Shown: positions 21,710-34,445 of the stretch, piece by piece
Numbering within the stretch: the first letter of the stretch is position 1
Layout: each line of letters begins with the position of its first letter
Assembly: GCF_964355755.1 (NCBI RefSeq)
Contig: NC_092676.1
Span: 2,464,288-2,528,287, forward strand
DNA from: Antedon mediterranea
Taxonomy: Eukaryota; Echinodermata; Crinoidea; Comatulida; Antedonidae
Direction of reading: 5' to 3'
DNA: 64,000 bases
Program-made: the position numbers and the translations under genes
Notes under the pieces: model-generated
Told to the model about the DNA's origin: nothing
The model's input: the letters and a program-made list of their open reading frames with translations, nothing else
The model's database searches: none

Positions 21710-22443
21710 TAATTGCCTGTAATTGTTTTGACCCTGATCAGTCTTGTTGATGGGTAATTAACAGAACAGTGGCCATCAATCATGCAGGAAAGTATCTGGG
21801 TACTAAAAGAGGCCAAGCCCACTTTGTTTGCCAACAGCCAATCACCGACAGCATCAGGTTTCAGTTACAGCATGTTTTAATGATTAGGTAATAGTTTGAT
21901 TTCATGAAATAAATGAATATTTATATAATAGCCTTTTCACGCCTTATAATTATTTAAGTAAGCCTTTATTTCCATGTTTCCTTTTCGATTTTGTACATTT
22001 TAACAACATTGTATGGGGAGCTACAAAGTTCAACCTTAAATTGAGTAGTCAAGCGATCAACCAATTACAATTGAATAATTTTAATTTTATTAATTTACCA
22101 ATGAAATACATAGCCTACTACAAATTGATTCTGAAATAAACTGGGATGGTGCGATGGGATTTGGTAGGGATGTCAAGAGGTACACCATCACATCAGACTC
22201 GGGCTGACTTATAATGTAAAACTTCCTGGTACAAATTCTAACCCCGGCTCTATGACGGTTTTCAAATGCAGTTAAAACATACCCCCAGTTCACATTACTC
22301 ATGTGGTCATTGATACTAACCCCAGCAAATCACTAAGCCTCCAACCCCTCTAACCTCTGCACACTGTGATTTTTTAAAATATAGTTTAAAACCTTCCCAG
22401 TACAATTGTGGTCATACAATCACAAAATATTGTGCTACCTACA

Positions 22444-23281
22444 TTTGAGAAAGTGTGCAATCCATTAAAAAAATTGTGCTCCTCTTTGAGAAATTGTGCA
22501 ATATGCAACATTCAGGAAATTGTGCTACCTTTTTGAGAAATAATTGTGCTAACCATTCGGGAAATTGTGCTACCTCTTTGAGAAATTGTGCTACCCATTC
22601 GGGAAATTGTGCTACCTCTTTGAGAAATTGTGCTAACCATTCGGGAAATTGTGCTACCTCTTTGAGAAATTGTGCTAACCATTCGAGAAATTGTGCTACC
22701 CATTCGGGAAATTGTGCTACCTCTTTGAGAAATTGTGCTAACCATTCGGGAAATTGTGCTACCTCTTTGAGAAATTGTGCAATCCATTTCGGAAATTGTG
22801 CTACCTCTTTGAGAAATTATGCAATCCATTCGGGAGATTTTGTGCTACCTCTTTGAGCAATTGTGCTAACCATTCGGGAAATTGTGCTACCTCTTTGAGA
22901 AATTGTGCTAGCCATTTGGGAAATTGTGCTACCTCTTTGAGAAATTGTGCTAACCATTCGGGAAATTGTGCTACCTCTTTGAGAAATTGTGCTAACCATT
23001 CGGGAAATTGTGCTACCTCTTTGAGAAATTGTGCTAACCATTTGGGAAATTGTGCTAACCATTTGGGAAATTGTGCTACCTCTTTGAGACATTGTGCTAA
23101 CCATTCGGGAAATTGTGCTACCTCTTTGAGAAATTGTGCTAACCATTCGGGAAATTGTGCTAACCATTCGGGAAATTGTGCTACCTCTTTTTTTGAGAAA
23201 TTGTGCAATCCATTCCGGAAGTTGTGCTACCTCTTTGAGAAATTGTACGTACGGTATACCTATTTGAGAAATTGTGCTATC
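22444..23281. repeat. 42-bp dimeric minisatellite (two 21-bp halves)
   Basis: The halves GAAATTGTGCTACCTCTTTG+A and GAAATTGTGCTAACCATTCG+G alternate for about 840 bp. Some dimers are broken by repeated single halves (for example near 23040 and 23160). Because 21 is a multiple of three, it gives long frames on both strands (NCATSLRNCANHSG-like plus; periodic minus). These are not supported as genes. Confidence 0.96.
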
Positions 23282-23435
23282 TTTTTCACATTTTTTCATC
23301 CCCTTCATAATCCATATTCCTATATCTTACCATGCACCAACTCATTCCAAATGTTAAAGGATACAAGATATACTGTGACGGGATTTAATATATGTGCCAA
23401 CAATACTTTATCGCATTATGCAGGTTCACATTTTT

Positions 23436-23947
23436 AGTCGCGTGGACGCGACTCTATAGTTCACTATGTCGGTCAGTCTGTCGGTCTGTCTGTCTGTCGG
23501 TCCGGTATCACTATGCATGTTATCGCTTTCTGACCTTATCTTGATATCAGTTTAATCTAGCTAAGTCAATTTTTCACAGTATATTCCTTATGGCCAGGAA
23601 TCGATGTGGTTATGTTTTCACGGTGCGCAATAAAAAATTACGCGGTCTACGTACGATTTAACGAAATCACGTTTGTAATCAAATTTTTGCGCGCGCACTG
23701 CGCGTTAAATGTTATTGCGCACTCTTTTTGCCCGATTTCTGTTTTCTTGACTTACTTTTCAACTAGAAATTACGTTATATGAGCACGTCAAAAGTGACAG
23801 GCTACGCACGTGTAAATTAAAAAAATATAAATGTTTTTAAACATTTCAACATTTTTACACATGTTCAGTAATTTCGATCAGTATAGTTCACTATGTCGGT
23901 CTGTCTGTCGGTCGGTCCGGTATCACTATGCATTGTAGCACGCGACT
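23436..23947 (+). mobile_element. AGTCGCGTG-TIR element, copy 1 (internally deleted)
   Basis: Starts AGTCGCGTGG and ends CACGCGACT, short terminal inverted repeats. A block TATAGTTCACTATGTCGGTC with (GTCT/GTCG)n then GGTCCG..TATCACTATGC occurs near both ends. The interior contains GCGCGCACTGCGCGTTAAAT. It lacks about 300 bp present in copy 2. Confidence 0.75.
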
Positions 23948-24207
23948 TAATGGCTGTTGGCCTTGTTTTTTAACGGACAGGAATTTTTTAAGAATATATA
24001 CTCTATAAAATTTCATTCAAATTAGGCCCATAATATATGTTTACATGGCAATTGTTAATTTTCAAATTAAAATAAATATATAACATGCACATACAGATTT
24101 TATTCAGTGTATTAATTACAGTATCTGATTTTTTAGTTAATCGTTAAAATAATGATATCCTGGCCTATAACAAAAATGTTCCATCTGTAACATTAACAAC
24201 CATTTTT

Positions 24208-25026
24208 AGTCGCGTGGAAGCGACTCTATAGTTCACTATGTCGGTCGGTCGGTCTGTCTGTCTGTCTGTCGGTCTGTCTGTCGGTCTGTCTGTCGGTCTG
24301 TCTGTCTGTCTGTCGGTCCGTTATCACTATGCGTTTTATCGCTTTCTGACCTTATCTTGATATCAGTTTAATCTAGCTAGGTCAATTTTACACAGTATAT
24401 TCCTTATGGCCAGGAATCAATGTGGTTATGTTTTTACGGTGCGCAATAAAAAATTACGCGATCTACGCACGATTTAACGAAATCACGTTTGTAATCATAT
24501 CTTCACAACCATGAATCACAATTAAATAAAATTTGGTACTCATAAATTTCAGGGCATAAAATATCATCATATGGCAATACAATTACGTGCGTAGCGCATG
24601 TAACGCATGCGTACGCGCGCTTAACATTTTCAAAATTTATTTTCGATGAAATAAGAGTACATTTCAGGCAATTTTAAGCGTTTACAAAATTGCCATGAGT
24701 GCGCATATTTTTGCGCGCGCACTGCGCGTTAAATGTTATTGCGCACTCTTTTTGCCCGATTTCTGTTTTCTTGACTTACTTTTCAACTCGAAATTACGTT
24801 ATACGAGCACGTCGAAAGTGACAGGCTACGCACGTGTAAATTAAAAAAAATAAATGTTTTTAAACATTTCAACATTTTTAAACATGTTCAGTAATTTCGG
24901 TCAGTATAGTTCATTATGTCGGTCGGTCGGTCTCTCTGTCTGTCTGTCTGTCGGTCTGTCGGTCTGTCTGTCGGTCTGTCGGTCTGTCTGTCGGTCCGGT
25001 ATCACTATGCATTGTAGCACGCGACT
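24208..25026 (+). mobile_element. AGTCGCGTG-TIR element, copy 2
   Basis: Same ends and internal blocks as copy 1, 819 bp, with longer (GTCT/GTCG)n runs at both ends and an extra interior segment (TTACGTGCGTAGCGCATGTA region). Its ends show more than 90 percent visual similarity to copy 1. Open frames in the microsatellite are by-products. Confidence 0.78.
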
Positions 25027-25514
25027 TAATGGCTGTTGGCCTTGTTTAATATTTACTTAGACCTAATCTATTGATTACAATTCAGGAGTTACAAATTAAG
25101 AGTTAACATTTTTGGTATCATTACTTCACACAACTTAGACAAACAAATGTCACATTAATGTGTAATAAAAACTGAAATTATGTATTGAGAAAAACATAAA
25201 TATATATTTCCTCCATAAATGTGCATACAATTGGGGTATACTCAAGAAAAGGGGTTTATAATTGAGACATAAAGTAACTATTATATAAAATATGATTATA
25301 AAATACAGTATTTAATTGTTTGCTTATAATTTGAAATAGTATTACTGTACTCTAGGCCTATATATTTAATATTAGAGGGGTGGCAAATCCATAGAGATCA
25401 TTTTGAGATCTCAGCTGAAGAACATGAAATAGTTTATAAATATAGTTTTAATTTCAAAACAAAAGTTTTTGCTTTTCCAGCGATTTTAGTCAGGGTGCAC
25501 AAAACACACATTTT

Positions 25515-25580
25515 TAATTTAAACTCATCTCTACAGTTCATTCTTTGGCTCCCTGCTGTTAGATTAGAACTGACCTTGCT
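25515..25580 (-). mobile_element. Possible tRNA-like SINE head
   Basis: On the minus strand GTGGCCTTGTGGTTAGCAAG is A-box-like and CAGTTCTAATC a degenerate B box. Confidence 0.4.
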
Positions 25581-25818
25581 AACCACAAGGCCACTTGCAT
25601 TCTTTAATTTTGTGTGCAAAAAATTTACCCATGGTATAATGGTGGTTTCTAAATACAATGAGTGACCAATTCCTAAATAGGCTGTGCATTGCAGCCAATC
25701 AGAAGCAAGGAAGGCTGAGCCTGGAAGATGAACAAGGTGTTACGTGATTTATTAATTGACTAAGACATTAATGACTGGCTTTAGGCAAAAATAAACAAGT
25801 AAGATGCCAGAGGCAAAA

Positions 25819-25856
25819 GCTCACGCTAAATAGGGCTCGTTTTCCTAATGAGAATT
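25819..25856 (-). repeat. Right arm of the 4.2-kb inverted-repeat pair
   Basis: AAAAGCTCACGCTAAATAGG then GCTCGTTTTCCTAATG is the reverse complement of 21648-21684. Confidence 0.75.
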
Positions 25857-25859
25857 AGA

Positions 25860-28235
25860 ATTAACCTAATTGGTCAATATTATCAATAGTTTCTGTAAAC
25901 TCTTTCCCCTACCTTCCCAAAAAAAGAGAATTAGAGAAACTGGATGTTTATTGTATTTCCTATAAAAGTCAGTAAAAAAAACACATTTTATTTCTTCTTC
26001 ATATGGAAATATTGTACAGTAACTCTATAAAACATAAAAATTGGAAATTTTGTTTTCTTCTCTAAATTATACAGTTAGTTAAATTAATAGAAGATTCAAA
26101 TAAATGGTTCACTTTAACAAAAACATTGAAAGTGTTTTACAGTTTTGTTTGATAATAAATTGTTGGTTTTGCAATATTGACTCGGTCCTTGTTTCAGTAT
26201 ATAGACTCTGTCTGTTTACATTAATAAGATCGGATGCCTACTGTGTACAGAAGCCATTAAATTACAATGATACTGATCGTAACTTGCTATACTGTAATTA
26301 CGCAGAGCCTGCTTGTTGTGAAACTCGTCTAATTTGCGGGCTAGTAGTAGTAGCAGTTATAGGCTAACTGACCTTGGCAGTGACCTATTCCATATTGTGG
26401 CTAAAGGTGTTGTCCCTTCAGGCTACTACTATTAGCCTTGACAGTGACCACTTCCATATTTTATATTGTTTCCATATTGGGAGATAACGATTATTATCTT
26501 CCCGCTAGGGATTCATAAAGAGTGAGTTCGTCACACTTTTACAGTTCTGCTGCATCCACTGAATTAGAATCATGCTTGTGGCAGTTGAGAGTTTAGTAGT
26601 CTGTTAAAACATTAAACCCAGATGCTAATGTACAGTACAGGCCTATTTTGTTATTTGTGACTTCTCCTCATCCCTTCCCACTCTACTGTATCTTTGAGAA
26701 GGCTTTATCCAATGCTTCAATGATTCATGTTTGAGGGCATCTGTATGTCGACAGATCTGCGGATCAGCGCTCGCTTGAAATTATAGTACAGTATTTATAT
26801 TATAATATCTTAGTTTTAAAAATTTAATAATACTATACCAAAGTTTAAATTAATTTAGTTTTATAGTCTATTTTGTGCCTACCTTACCTGGATAAACTGA
26901 CAATAGCCCTTTCTCTTCGAAGAGCTAGAGATACAACTCAAAAAAGTAGAAATTTTCATTAAAGAACCCTCTCCGCAAATGGAGTAATTATTTAGAAAAT
27001 CACCCATTTAGGTCTTCATTAAAAATAAACTGATATATATTAGATTAATTAAAATTTGATTTACAAAAGAACAAATTCTAAATATCAATTTAGAATTATC
27101 GGTTATATAACATTAATAATGTTTCCTTCTCTTTATACTAAACATTTGATTAAATTGATTTTAGTTGATAACGCAAAAACCCAAATACTTACAAATGTCC
27201 TCTGACCTTGTATATCATCCATAATGTTATGTCACACATCTCTGTGCAATGAGCCTTTTTATACAATCTGTCTAGCAGCAATAATTTGATGTTTTCTAGC
27301 CTTGGCTGTAATTTAAAGATAATGTCTATTTGCACTTTTTTTAAAGTATGTACTAAAAATCAAATTGTGTCACTTTAGAAGCAACGATGATCTTATATTT
27401 TATATTATAACCTTTAATATTTAGTTTTTCCTTTATAATTTCATCGGACAATTTTATCCTTTTCTTATAATTTATCTTCTTTACAATTTCTTCCTTCTAT
27501 TTTTTCAGTTCTCATTTCCTCGAGTTTCAGCAGAAATCCATAAAAGGTATTGTTGTCTTTACATACAGTACCACATGTAAAAATCCACACCCATTTGATT
27601 GGTTAAAACCTTGTCTATAATTATACCCATTGTCCCCTTTTAAAAAGGTGGATAAAGCATAGGATAACAATCTCCTATTCAGTCCCCTTTCCTTCCCATA
27701 TTTCTTGGATCTGCCCCTGATTTGGTTGAAGTTTCAAGTGATCATCTTAATTATACAGTACCAAGGCACCATACTCACTGTTCCCTGCTTATATCAAGTT
27801 CAGGTGTGAGCTCCTTTAGAGTATGCGCATGTTATTAATACTCTCATTGAAATGCAAGATATGTTTTTGTTAGCAAGGTCAAAATACCAGAACTTTGACT
27901 TTGTTAAACTTGATTGCTTGTGATTGCGTTTTAATTTAATTTGATCATCACTGGATATCTTGTATAATGTTAAAAGGTAATTGTAACATTCTGTATTGAA
28001 TATACTGTATTTTGGAGGTTCTGGTTCGAATCTTTAAAATATTCTCCAAAGAAAAGTTCAAGATATAACCAGTTAGCCATGATTAAGAATAAAATTATGT
28101 AATATGCAAATTTATATTTTATGTGATCTAATATTACTATACTTGTGAAACAGATATTTGGCAGGCGATGTCACATAGAAGACTGAAATCACAATAATAA
28201 TATCTTAAACTTAATTTTTTATTTAAAAAAAAGTG
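25860..28235. other. Non-coding stretch
   Basis: No exon was recognised. It has an ACCTGGATAAACTGAC repeat copy at about 26885-26990. A GTGACC..TTCCATATT phrase is duplicated near 26385 and 26445. A small 87-codon frame at 26104-26367 has no features. Confidence 0.45.
26885..26990 (+). repeat. ACCTGGATAAACTGAC dispersed repeat, copy
   Basis: CCTTACCTGGATAAACTGAC, AATAGCCCTTTCTCTTCGAA and TTTTCATTAAAGAACCC match the copy at 56210-56315 over about 100 bp. Confidence 0.65.
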
Positions 28236-28242
28236 GAACCCC

Positions 28243-28375
28243 TATTAAAGGGACACCTTTGGGACCCAACAAAATGTTCACATAATAGAGGGGTTGGCCC
28301 CTAAATAGAGGAGTTAGCTCCTAAATAGAGGAGTTGGCTCCTATATACTGTAGAGGGGTTAGCCATAGCTTTCAG
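28243..28375. repeat. Pogo/Tc-like element remnant
   Basis: CCCCTATTAAAGGGACACCT, GGGACCCAACAAAATG and then three AGAGGRGTTRGCYCCTAAAT units. Same family style as 9937 and 46979. Confidence 0.5.
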
Positions 28376-28918
28376 ATACAATTATGTCCCCTGATTCCTT
28401 CTCTGTACTGTAATACAGTTTAGCATCATTTTTCATTGCTTATAATTAAATTATAAATTGAAAATAAATTTGTTATATTGAGGGAAAGGTTATTATTATA
28501 ACCTGTGTGATGTACAAATAATAATTTATGCTTTATGGATATTGATTTTCATATGTTTGTAATATTATGCTAGTTTTACATTAGACACTAATTATATACA
28601 CTAATATATTTGATGTCTTTAAAATCAATAACATGACTGCCCTTATACAATAGTTTATTTTATTCTTAGTGTTTTATTGGCAGTAATTGCAATATATTTT
28701 CTAGTTACAAGATTGTTATTTTTTTGTTATATAAGACTCAGAGCAAAATTACAAAAATGTATGTATGTAATCATATTTTAATAGTTTAGATTTTTTAGTA
28801 TTAAAAAAAATATGTATGTATATGATGATAAAAATTAATAAATACTGCAGAAATTACAAACATTTGCTACTTTTATTTTTGCAATGAAAAGTACTGACCA
28901 TGACTGAAAATAATTCCA

Positions 28919-29010
28919 TGTTCAAGTATAATCCCACCCCCAAATTCTAGTAAGATTTTAGATAAATCCATTGTTAATGTAATCCAAATATAATCCCACC
29001 CTTGATTTTC
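28919..29010 (+). repeat. AAGTATAATCCCACCCC dispersed repeat, copy 1
   Basis: CAAGTATAATCCCACCCC, then about 55 bp later AATCCAAATATAATCCCACC. The same two-part pattern occurs at 57938-58030. Confidence 0.6.
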
Positions 29011-29574
29011 CCCAAATGTTATACCCAGGCTCCCCGGCCCTAGGACCCTTACTTTTAGATAAATCTCAATAATTATTTCTATAAATTTATTGGATTCATA
29101 ATGTTATCATAAACTATGTTATATTTCAACTGAAATTCCATCAAGCATACCAGTCATAAATTTATTAATTATCAGAATAATTAATTATCATAATTAATAA
29201 CTCTCACCTGGCTGGTACATCACTGACCTTGAACTAGATACAATGTCATTGACCTCAAAGTTGTACACTAATTAATTGATGTATTCTTTGTATTGCACAA
29301 TTGACTATATAATTCACACAGGTAATGAATGGTAATGAAAAAGCTATAAAAGTGGCATAATAAATCTTAAATTAATTATTGATTTTGTATAAAGGAAATC
29401 ATTTGTACACTGTAGTGTATTCTGTGAATAGTAAACTACAGGATTTAACAATTCTAACATCATAGCATTTGGTAAGAAAATTATTAATTATATAATAATT
29501 AATGTATTGTAGATGGAGAAGTATTCTATATTTAAGCTCTCAGAGGTTTGCGAATTTTCTTTTTCCTTTTTCAG

Positions 29575-29638
29575 TTTTTACGTTTTATTGATATGGATGA
29601 AATATTATCCAAAATTAAAGAAATTGAATTAAATGTAG
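29575..29638 (+). CDS. Candidate alternative coding first exon (speculative)
   Basis: A strong polypyrimidine acceptor, TTTTCTTTTTCCTTTTTCAG, ends at 29574. After 18 nt, ATG at 29593 opens MDEILSKIKEIELNV and then a donor-like TAG/GTAATA at 29638/29639. The exon leaves in phase 1, the phase needed by the liprin-beta exon at 62665. No family match supports it. Short frames with such flanks arise by chance in 30 kb of AT-rich DNA. Confidence 0.18.
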
Positions 29639-30729
29639 GTAATAAATGTAAGATTTTACTATTTGAGAAACCGGTTTTATTTTGAGTAAACCTTGATATG
29701 CTGCAATGTGGTCTTGTTATAACCGGTTCAAAGAAAATAGAAACAAGCCGTGTGTCGCATCATGTTATCTTTGGTACTGTTAGCATCATTTTCCTAAAAT
29801 ATCTCGTATTTTGGATGTATTTTTTAAAGTAAAGTTATAAAATAACAGAGCTTACCATTCTTTTAACAATTTTATCCTATACATTTCTAAAATCGAATTG
29901 TTTTGTTGCGATGCATTTCTCGCACTTTGCACCCAGCTGTAGAGCGGCAGCAATTTTGCACAGATGGGTTTATTGGCAAAGACATGGTTTGATACTCGGT
30001 CATTGCTCCTAGTTTTTGTTTAATGCTTTTGTTAAAAAGGTTTTTAGAATAAAGTATTGTCTATGTTGTGTCATTATACATGTTGTTTGTCTCTCGCTAT
30101 CTTACAGTATTTAGTGTGTGATGAAAATGCTTTGGATTGGTAGCCAAGCATCATAAACCAGTAAGCTATATTTTGTAGTCAAAAACTATTGACACAGATT
30201 GGTACACTGTACGTTCTGCACATTAGCTACAATAGTAAGCCAAGTCTATGACCGAGGAACAAAAAGTTCCCCATATATGAAACTAAAAGGTTCTGGCTGA
30301 TGTGAAAGTTATTTTTATTTTACTCTATGTTCTCACTCAGCTCAGATTCCAATCTGATAGCCTGATAAAAAAAAATTGGAAAAGTGGGTGTAGTGATTAA
30401 GAATAAAGTCATCCATTCATCTGGATACAGTACAAAATATAGATTGGATAGAATGTTGTTGGAAAACACACAGCCTAGAGTTTTCAATCTAGTCCAGGTT
30501 TAGCTTGAACATAGTGTAAGACTATATATTTAGGTATGGGGCTATTTAAAATCTTCATTCTACAGAAATGAATGACTGGTAAAATGAAAATAATAGAATG
30601 AAATCTTGAATAATATGTATCATTGAATTGTATCAGTCTTATAAAAACAGTGACTCAACTCACAATGTGTGTATTCAAATAGTTGTGTGTAAAGTCAACA
30701 ACAAGTGAATAAACCAACTATTCTCGCGT

Positions 30730-31967
30730 TTCAACACGCATAACTGAACTCCAACTCTAGACCAGCTTTAAAACGCGCATAACTGAACTCCAAATCTAGA
30801 CCAGTATCAACATGCTTAACAGAGACCAGTATCAACACACGCATAACTGAACTCCAACTCTAGACCAGCTTTAAAACGCGCATAACTGAACTCCAACTCT
30901 AGACCAGCTTTAAAACGCGCATAACTGAACTCCAACTCTAGACCAGCTTTAAAACGCGCATAACTGAACTCCAACTCTAGACCAGCTTTAAAACGCGCAT
31001 AACTGAACTCCAACTCTAGACCAGCTTTAAAACGCGCATAACTGAGCTCTAACCCTAGACCAGTATCAACATGCTTAACAGAGACCAGTATCAACACACG
31101 CATAAGTGAACTCCAACTCTAGACTAGCTTCAACACACGTATAACTGAACTCCAACTCTAGAACGGTATCAACATGCTTAACAGAGACCAGTATCAACAA
31201 ACGCATAACTGAACTCCAACTCTAGACCAGCTTTAAAACGCGCATAACTGAGCTCTAACTCTAGACCAGTATCAACATGCTTAACAGAGACCAGTATCAA
31301 CACACGCATAACTGAACTCCAACTCTAGACTAGCTTCAACACACGTATAACTGAGCTCTAACTCTAGACCAGCTTTAAAACGCGCATAACTGAGCTCTAA
31401 CTCTAGACCAGTATCAACATGCTTAACAGAGACCAGTATCAACACACGCATAACTGAACTCCAACTCTAAGACTAGCTTCATCACACGCATAACTGAACT
31501 CCAACTCTAGAACGGTATCAACATGCTTAACAGAGACCAGTATCAACACACGCATAACTGAACTCCAACTCTAGACTAGCTTCAACACACGCATAACTGA
31601 ACTCCGACTCTAGAACGGTATCAACACGCTTGAGACCAGTATCAACACACTCATAACTGAACTCCAACTCTAAGACTAGATTCAACACACTCATAACTGA
31701 ACTCCAACTCTAAGACTAGCTTCAACACACGCATAACTGAACTCCAACTCTAAGACTAGCTTCAACACACGCATAACTGAACTCCAACTCTAAGACTAGC
31801 TTCAACACACGTATAACTGAACTCCAACTCTAAGACTAGCTTCAACACACGCATAACTGAACTCCAACTCTAAGACTAGCTTCAACACACTCATAACTGA
31901 ACTCCAACTCTAGAACGGTATCAACAACCATAACTGAGACCGGTGTCAAAATGCGTAACAGAGAACG
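30730..31967. repeat. 39-bp composite minisatellite
   Basis: The main unit is ACGCGCATAACTGAACTCCA plus ACTCTAGACCAGCTTTAAA (39 bp), perfect for about five copies at 30840-31040. Later units are the variant CTAGCTTCAACACACGCATA, interrupted by a spacer unit CAACATGCTTAACAGAGACC. A 95-codon minus-strand frame is just the 13-residue translation of the unit. Confidence 0.95.
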
Positions 31968-32118
31968 TATAGACAATTTCTTTCTTGGTTTTTTTTTTTC
32001 AGTCCAAAAGTTGGCATTTAAAATAGTTTATTTAACATATTTTGAGCATAAGCTTACCCTGGGATAAATCAAACCTATATTGTAGGATATAAACCAACTC
32101 CCAGAGATATACAGTAGA

Positions 32119-32310
32119 GTGGAGTTGTGGCTTGGTGGTTATGATGCTTGGCTACCATTCCAAGGGTCCTGGGTTCAAGTCCCGTCACATGTCAGGATTT
32201 TTTCTAAGGACCAAATTACTCCACTCCCTAAGACTTGTAATAAGACTTTGTTATCTTCTTGTGTATGATCAGCAATAGCTGGATGGATCACCCTCATTAA
32301 ATATGGTTTT
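32119..32310 (+). mobile_element. tRNA-derived SINE
   Basis: An A-box-like TGGCTTGGTGG and a canonical B box GGTTCAAGTCC at 32172-32182, spaced as in a tRNA. A non-tRNA body follows (CTAAGGACCAAATTACTCCA) and ends in a poly-A stretch. The acceptor stem does not pair, so it is not a functional tRNA gene. Confidence 0.75.
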
Positions 32311-32319
32311 TAAAAAAAA

Positions 32320-34360
32320 ATGCTATATTCTGATTATTGTATGCTTTTTAGTGCTAGATCAATGCTGAGACTATGTGAATACATGGTTGGGTAGGTGACT
32401 ACATTTTTGTCTTTTAAAAATAAAACATCTGGCCAATCTATTATTTACCACTTAGGATAAGAAGATTGAAATGCTTTGTAAAAGTATACAGTATGTACTG
32501 GTATTAAGTAAATCTGATTGCCAAGTGTAGGTATATTATCTTGATTGATTTCGTATTTGTATCAGGTAATTTTAGCTATGAATTGTTCATAACAGATTAT
32601 GCTATTTAAATAGAAATCCCTCATTTAAAATTTTACAAAACAAAACTTGGGCAAATTAATGTAGCCAATTTTTTTAAATTAATATTTGTGAATTTTAATC
32701 AATATTCCTTTTTAAAATATCACCTTCATCAGAAATACACAATAAAAAAAAAATGAATTTAAATACATAACATTATACCAAAAATAAGAAATTATGTCCT
32801 AAGAGAGGGCAGAACTTCCCTGAAAATTATAAAAATGTAGTTCAAAAAACTTTTAAAACTTTACAGTAACTTGAACTTGACACTGAAAGGCAGAAAATAA
32901 ACAGGTAAAAATGACCTAATAGTGAGTTTTCCACATGGCCACCCAAACAAAGAGAGTGTAGATTCAATGAACTGATTGTACAAAATCTCAGTCAATTTCT
33001 TAATATAAAGACTTCATTGTGAACTTGTCCTTATCAAGAGCAGTGATCATCGTGTACACACTACTGTGAAGGTAGGATTGCGTTTGAACTTTAAAATATT
33101 GCCCCAGCTTATATTTAATTGTTAGTTATAAATTACTAGGCATTTTGGAAATAACACGAAAATACTGTTCAGTAATGGTATTGGCTATTCAGGCTTACCG
33201 TAGTTAAATTTACCCCGACAAGTTGGTTACATGGGCATTGTGTCAACATTGATGGGTAGGTAGCAACTTACCTGGGTAAATATATAAGTAAGAATATTAC
33301 GGTAGTTCTTCAGAATTTTGCATTCTTCTTTATTTACAAATAGCGAGAGCATATTGTAGCAAACAAAACAGCTTTCGCTAGTCAAAGGTTTGCCCCATAC
33401 TAACAAATACATTTACTAAGAAGAATAACACTGAAATAGCAAAAGCAATACATATCAATGAAATTAAAACATACATAATATAATTTATATTACTGTACAA
33501 CTAAAGTGGTTTTTGGTTAGACTTTCCTAAAAGCTCTTTGTGGAATTTTGGGGTTGAAAGTCCATAAAATTGATATTTTTTGTGCAGTGTTTCTGTTTTC
33601 TGTGGTAACAAGATTGTATGCCAACATCATTTTTATTGGTTCAAATTCTGAGAATCACTGTACAAACTGGCAGCATAACAATATTTATTTAATTTAATTA
33701 CCAATTAAATTTGGTCTTTGTTGTGATGTGTGCTTGCATACCATCCTGGAAACTTAAAAATAAAACCTTATGTTGTGTTACGATACTATTACTACTGTTA
33801 CGCATAATTGATTTAAGAGCGACGGTAAAAAAAACCCTCTTGCATCGCGTGCGGTACTTTACTGAAGAGTGACGGTTATTTGAGAGTGAAGATATTTTGA
33901 TCATTTACATTAACATGGATATTGCTAAACTGTGTTAAGATTTATAGCAATGAGTGAGGCGTACAGTATCAGATGTGTTATACTTGTATATCTCCGTGCT
34001 AAGCCATATATTCTGATTTTGAGTAAAGAAGAACCGACGTTCTTGTTAATGAGTATAACAATTATAATATATGAGCCGTGTACTGAATAGTAGGTTGTTT
34101 TTCATGCCGTAATGTTTTTTTTAAACTTTGAGAAATGAGCACTTGTTTTTTTTTTTACAAAACCTATTTTAAATGTCAAATATTTTCTAATGATAGTATT
34201 TTTTTTCAATTTAAAAAAAAATGGGTTAAATAACTTTAAGAATTTAGTAAGCTAATATCTGTTGAATTTCTTGAAAAAAAATGTTGTACAACAATGATAG
34301 ACATTTTGCAATAATGAATAACATTATCACTTTTACAAATTCTTGCAGTCTATGTTGTTC
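32320..34360. other. Non-coding stretch
   Basis: No exon was recognised. The sequence TACACACTACTGTGAAGGTAGG near 33055 is donor-like, but no coding frame accompanies it. Confidence 0.4.
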
Positions 34361-34368
34361 CTAATTTA

Positions 34369-34445
34369 TACCTGGATAAACCGACTGTGTTTCCTGAGGG
34401 AGAACTATTATAAAAAAGATTCTTGGGCCCCCCCTCCCCCCCCCC
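34369..34445 (+). repeat. ACCTGGATAAACCGAC repeat copy with poly-C tract
   Basis: TATACCTGGATAAACCGACT followed by TTTCCTGAGG and, at about 34430-34445, an almost pure C run. Confidence 0.55.

Noticed and set aside
22455-23437. Several long frames on both strands (105-227 codons)
   Set aside because: They are translations of the 21/42-bp minisatellite. The unit length is a multiple of three and contains no stop, and there is no domain or conserved start.
24854-25060. 68-codon frame with a GLSVCLSV repeat
   Set aside because: Translation of the GTCT/GTCG microsatellite within a mobile element.
30816-31103. 95-codon minus-strand repetitive protein
   Set aside because: Simple translation of the 39-bp minisatellite (13-residue period).
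32119-32190. Functional tRNA gene
   Set aside because: A and B boxes are present, but the acceptor and anticodon stems do not pair properly and a SINE body follows.
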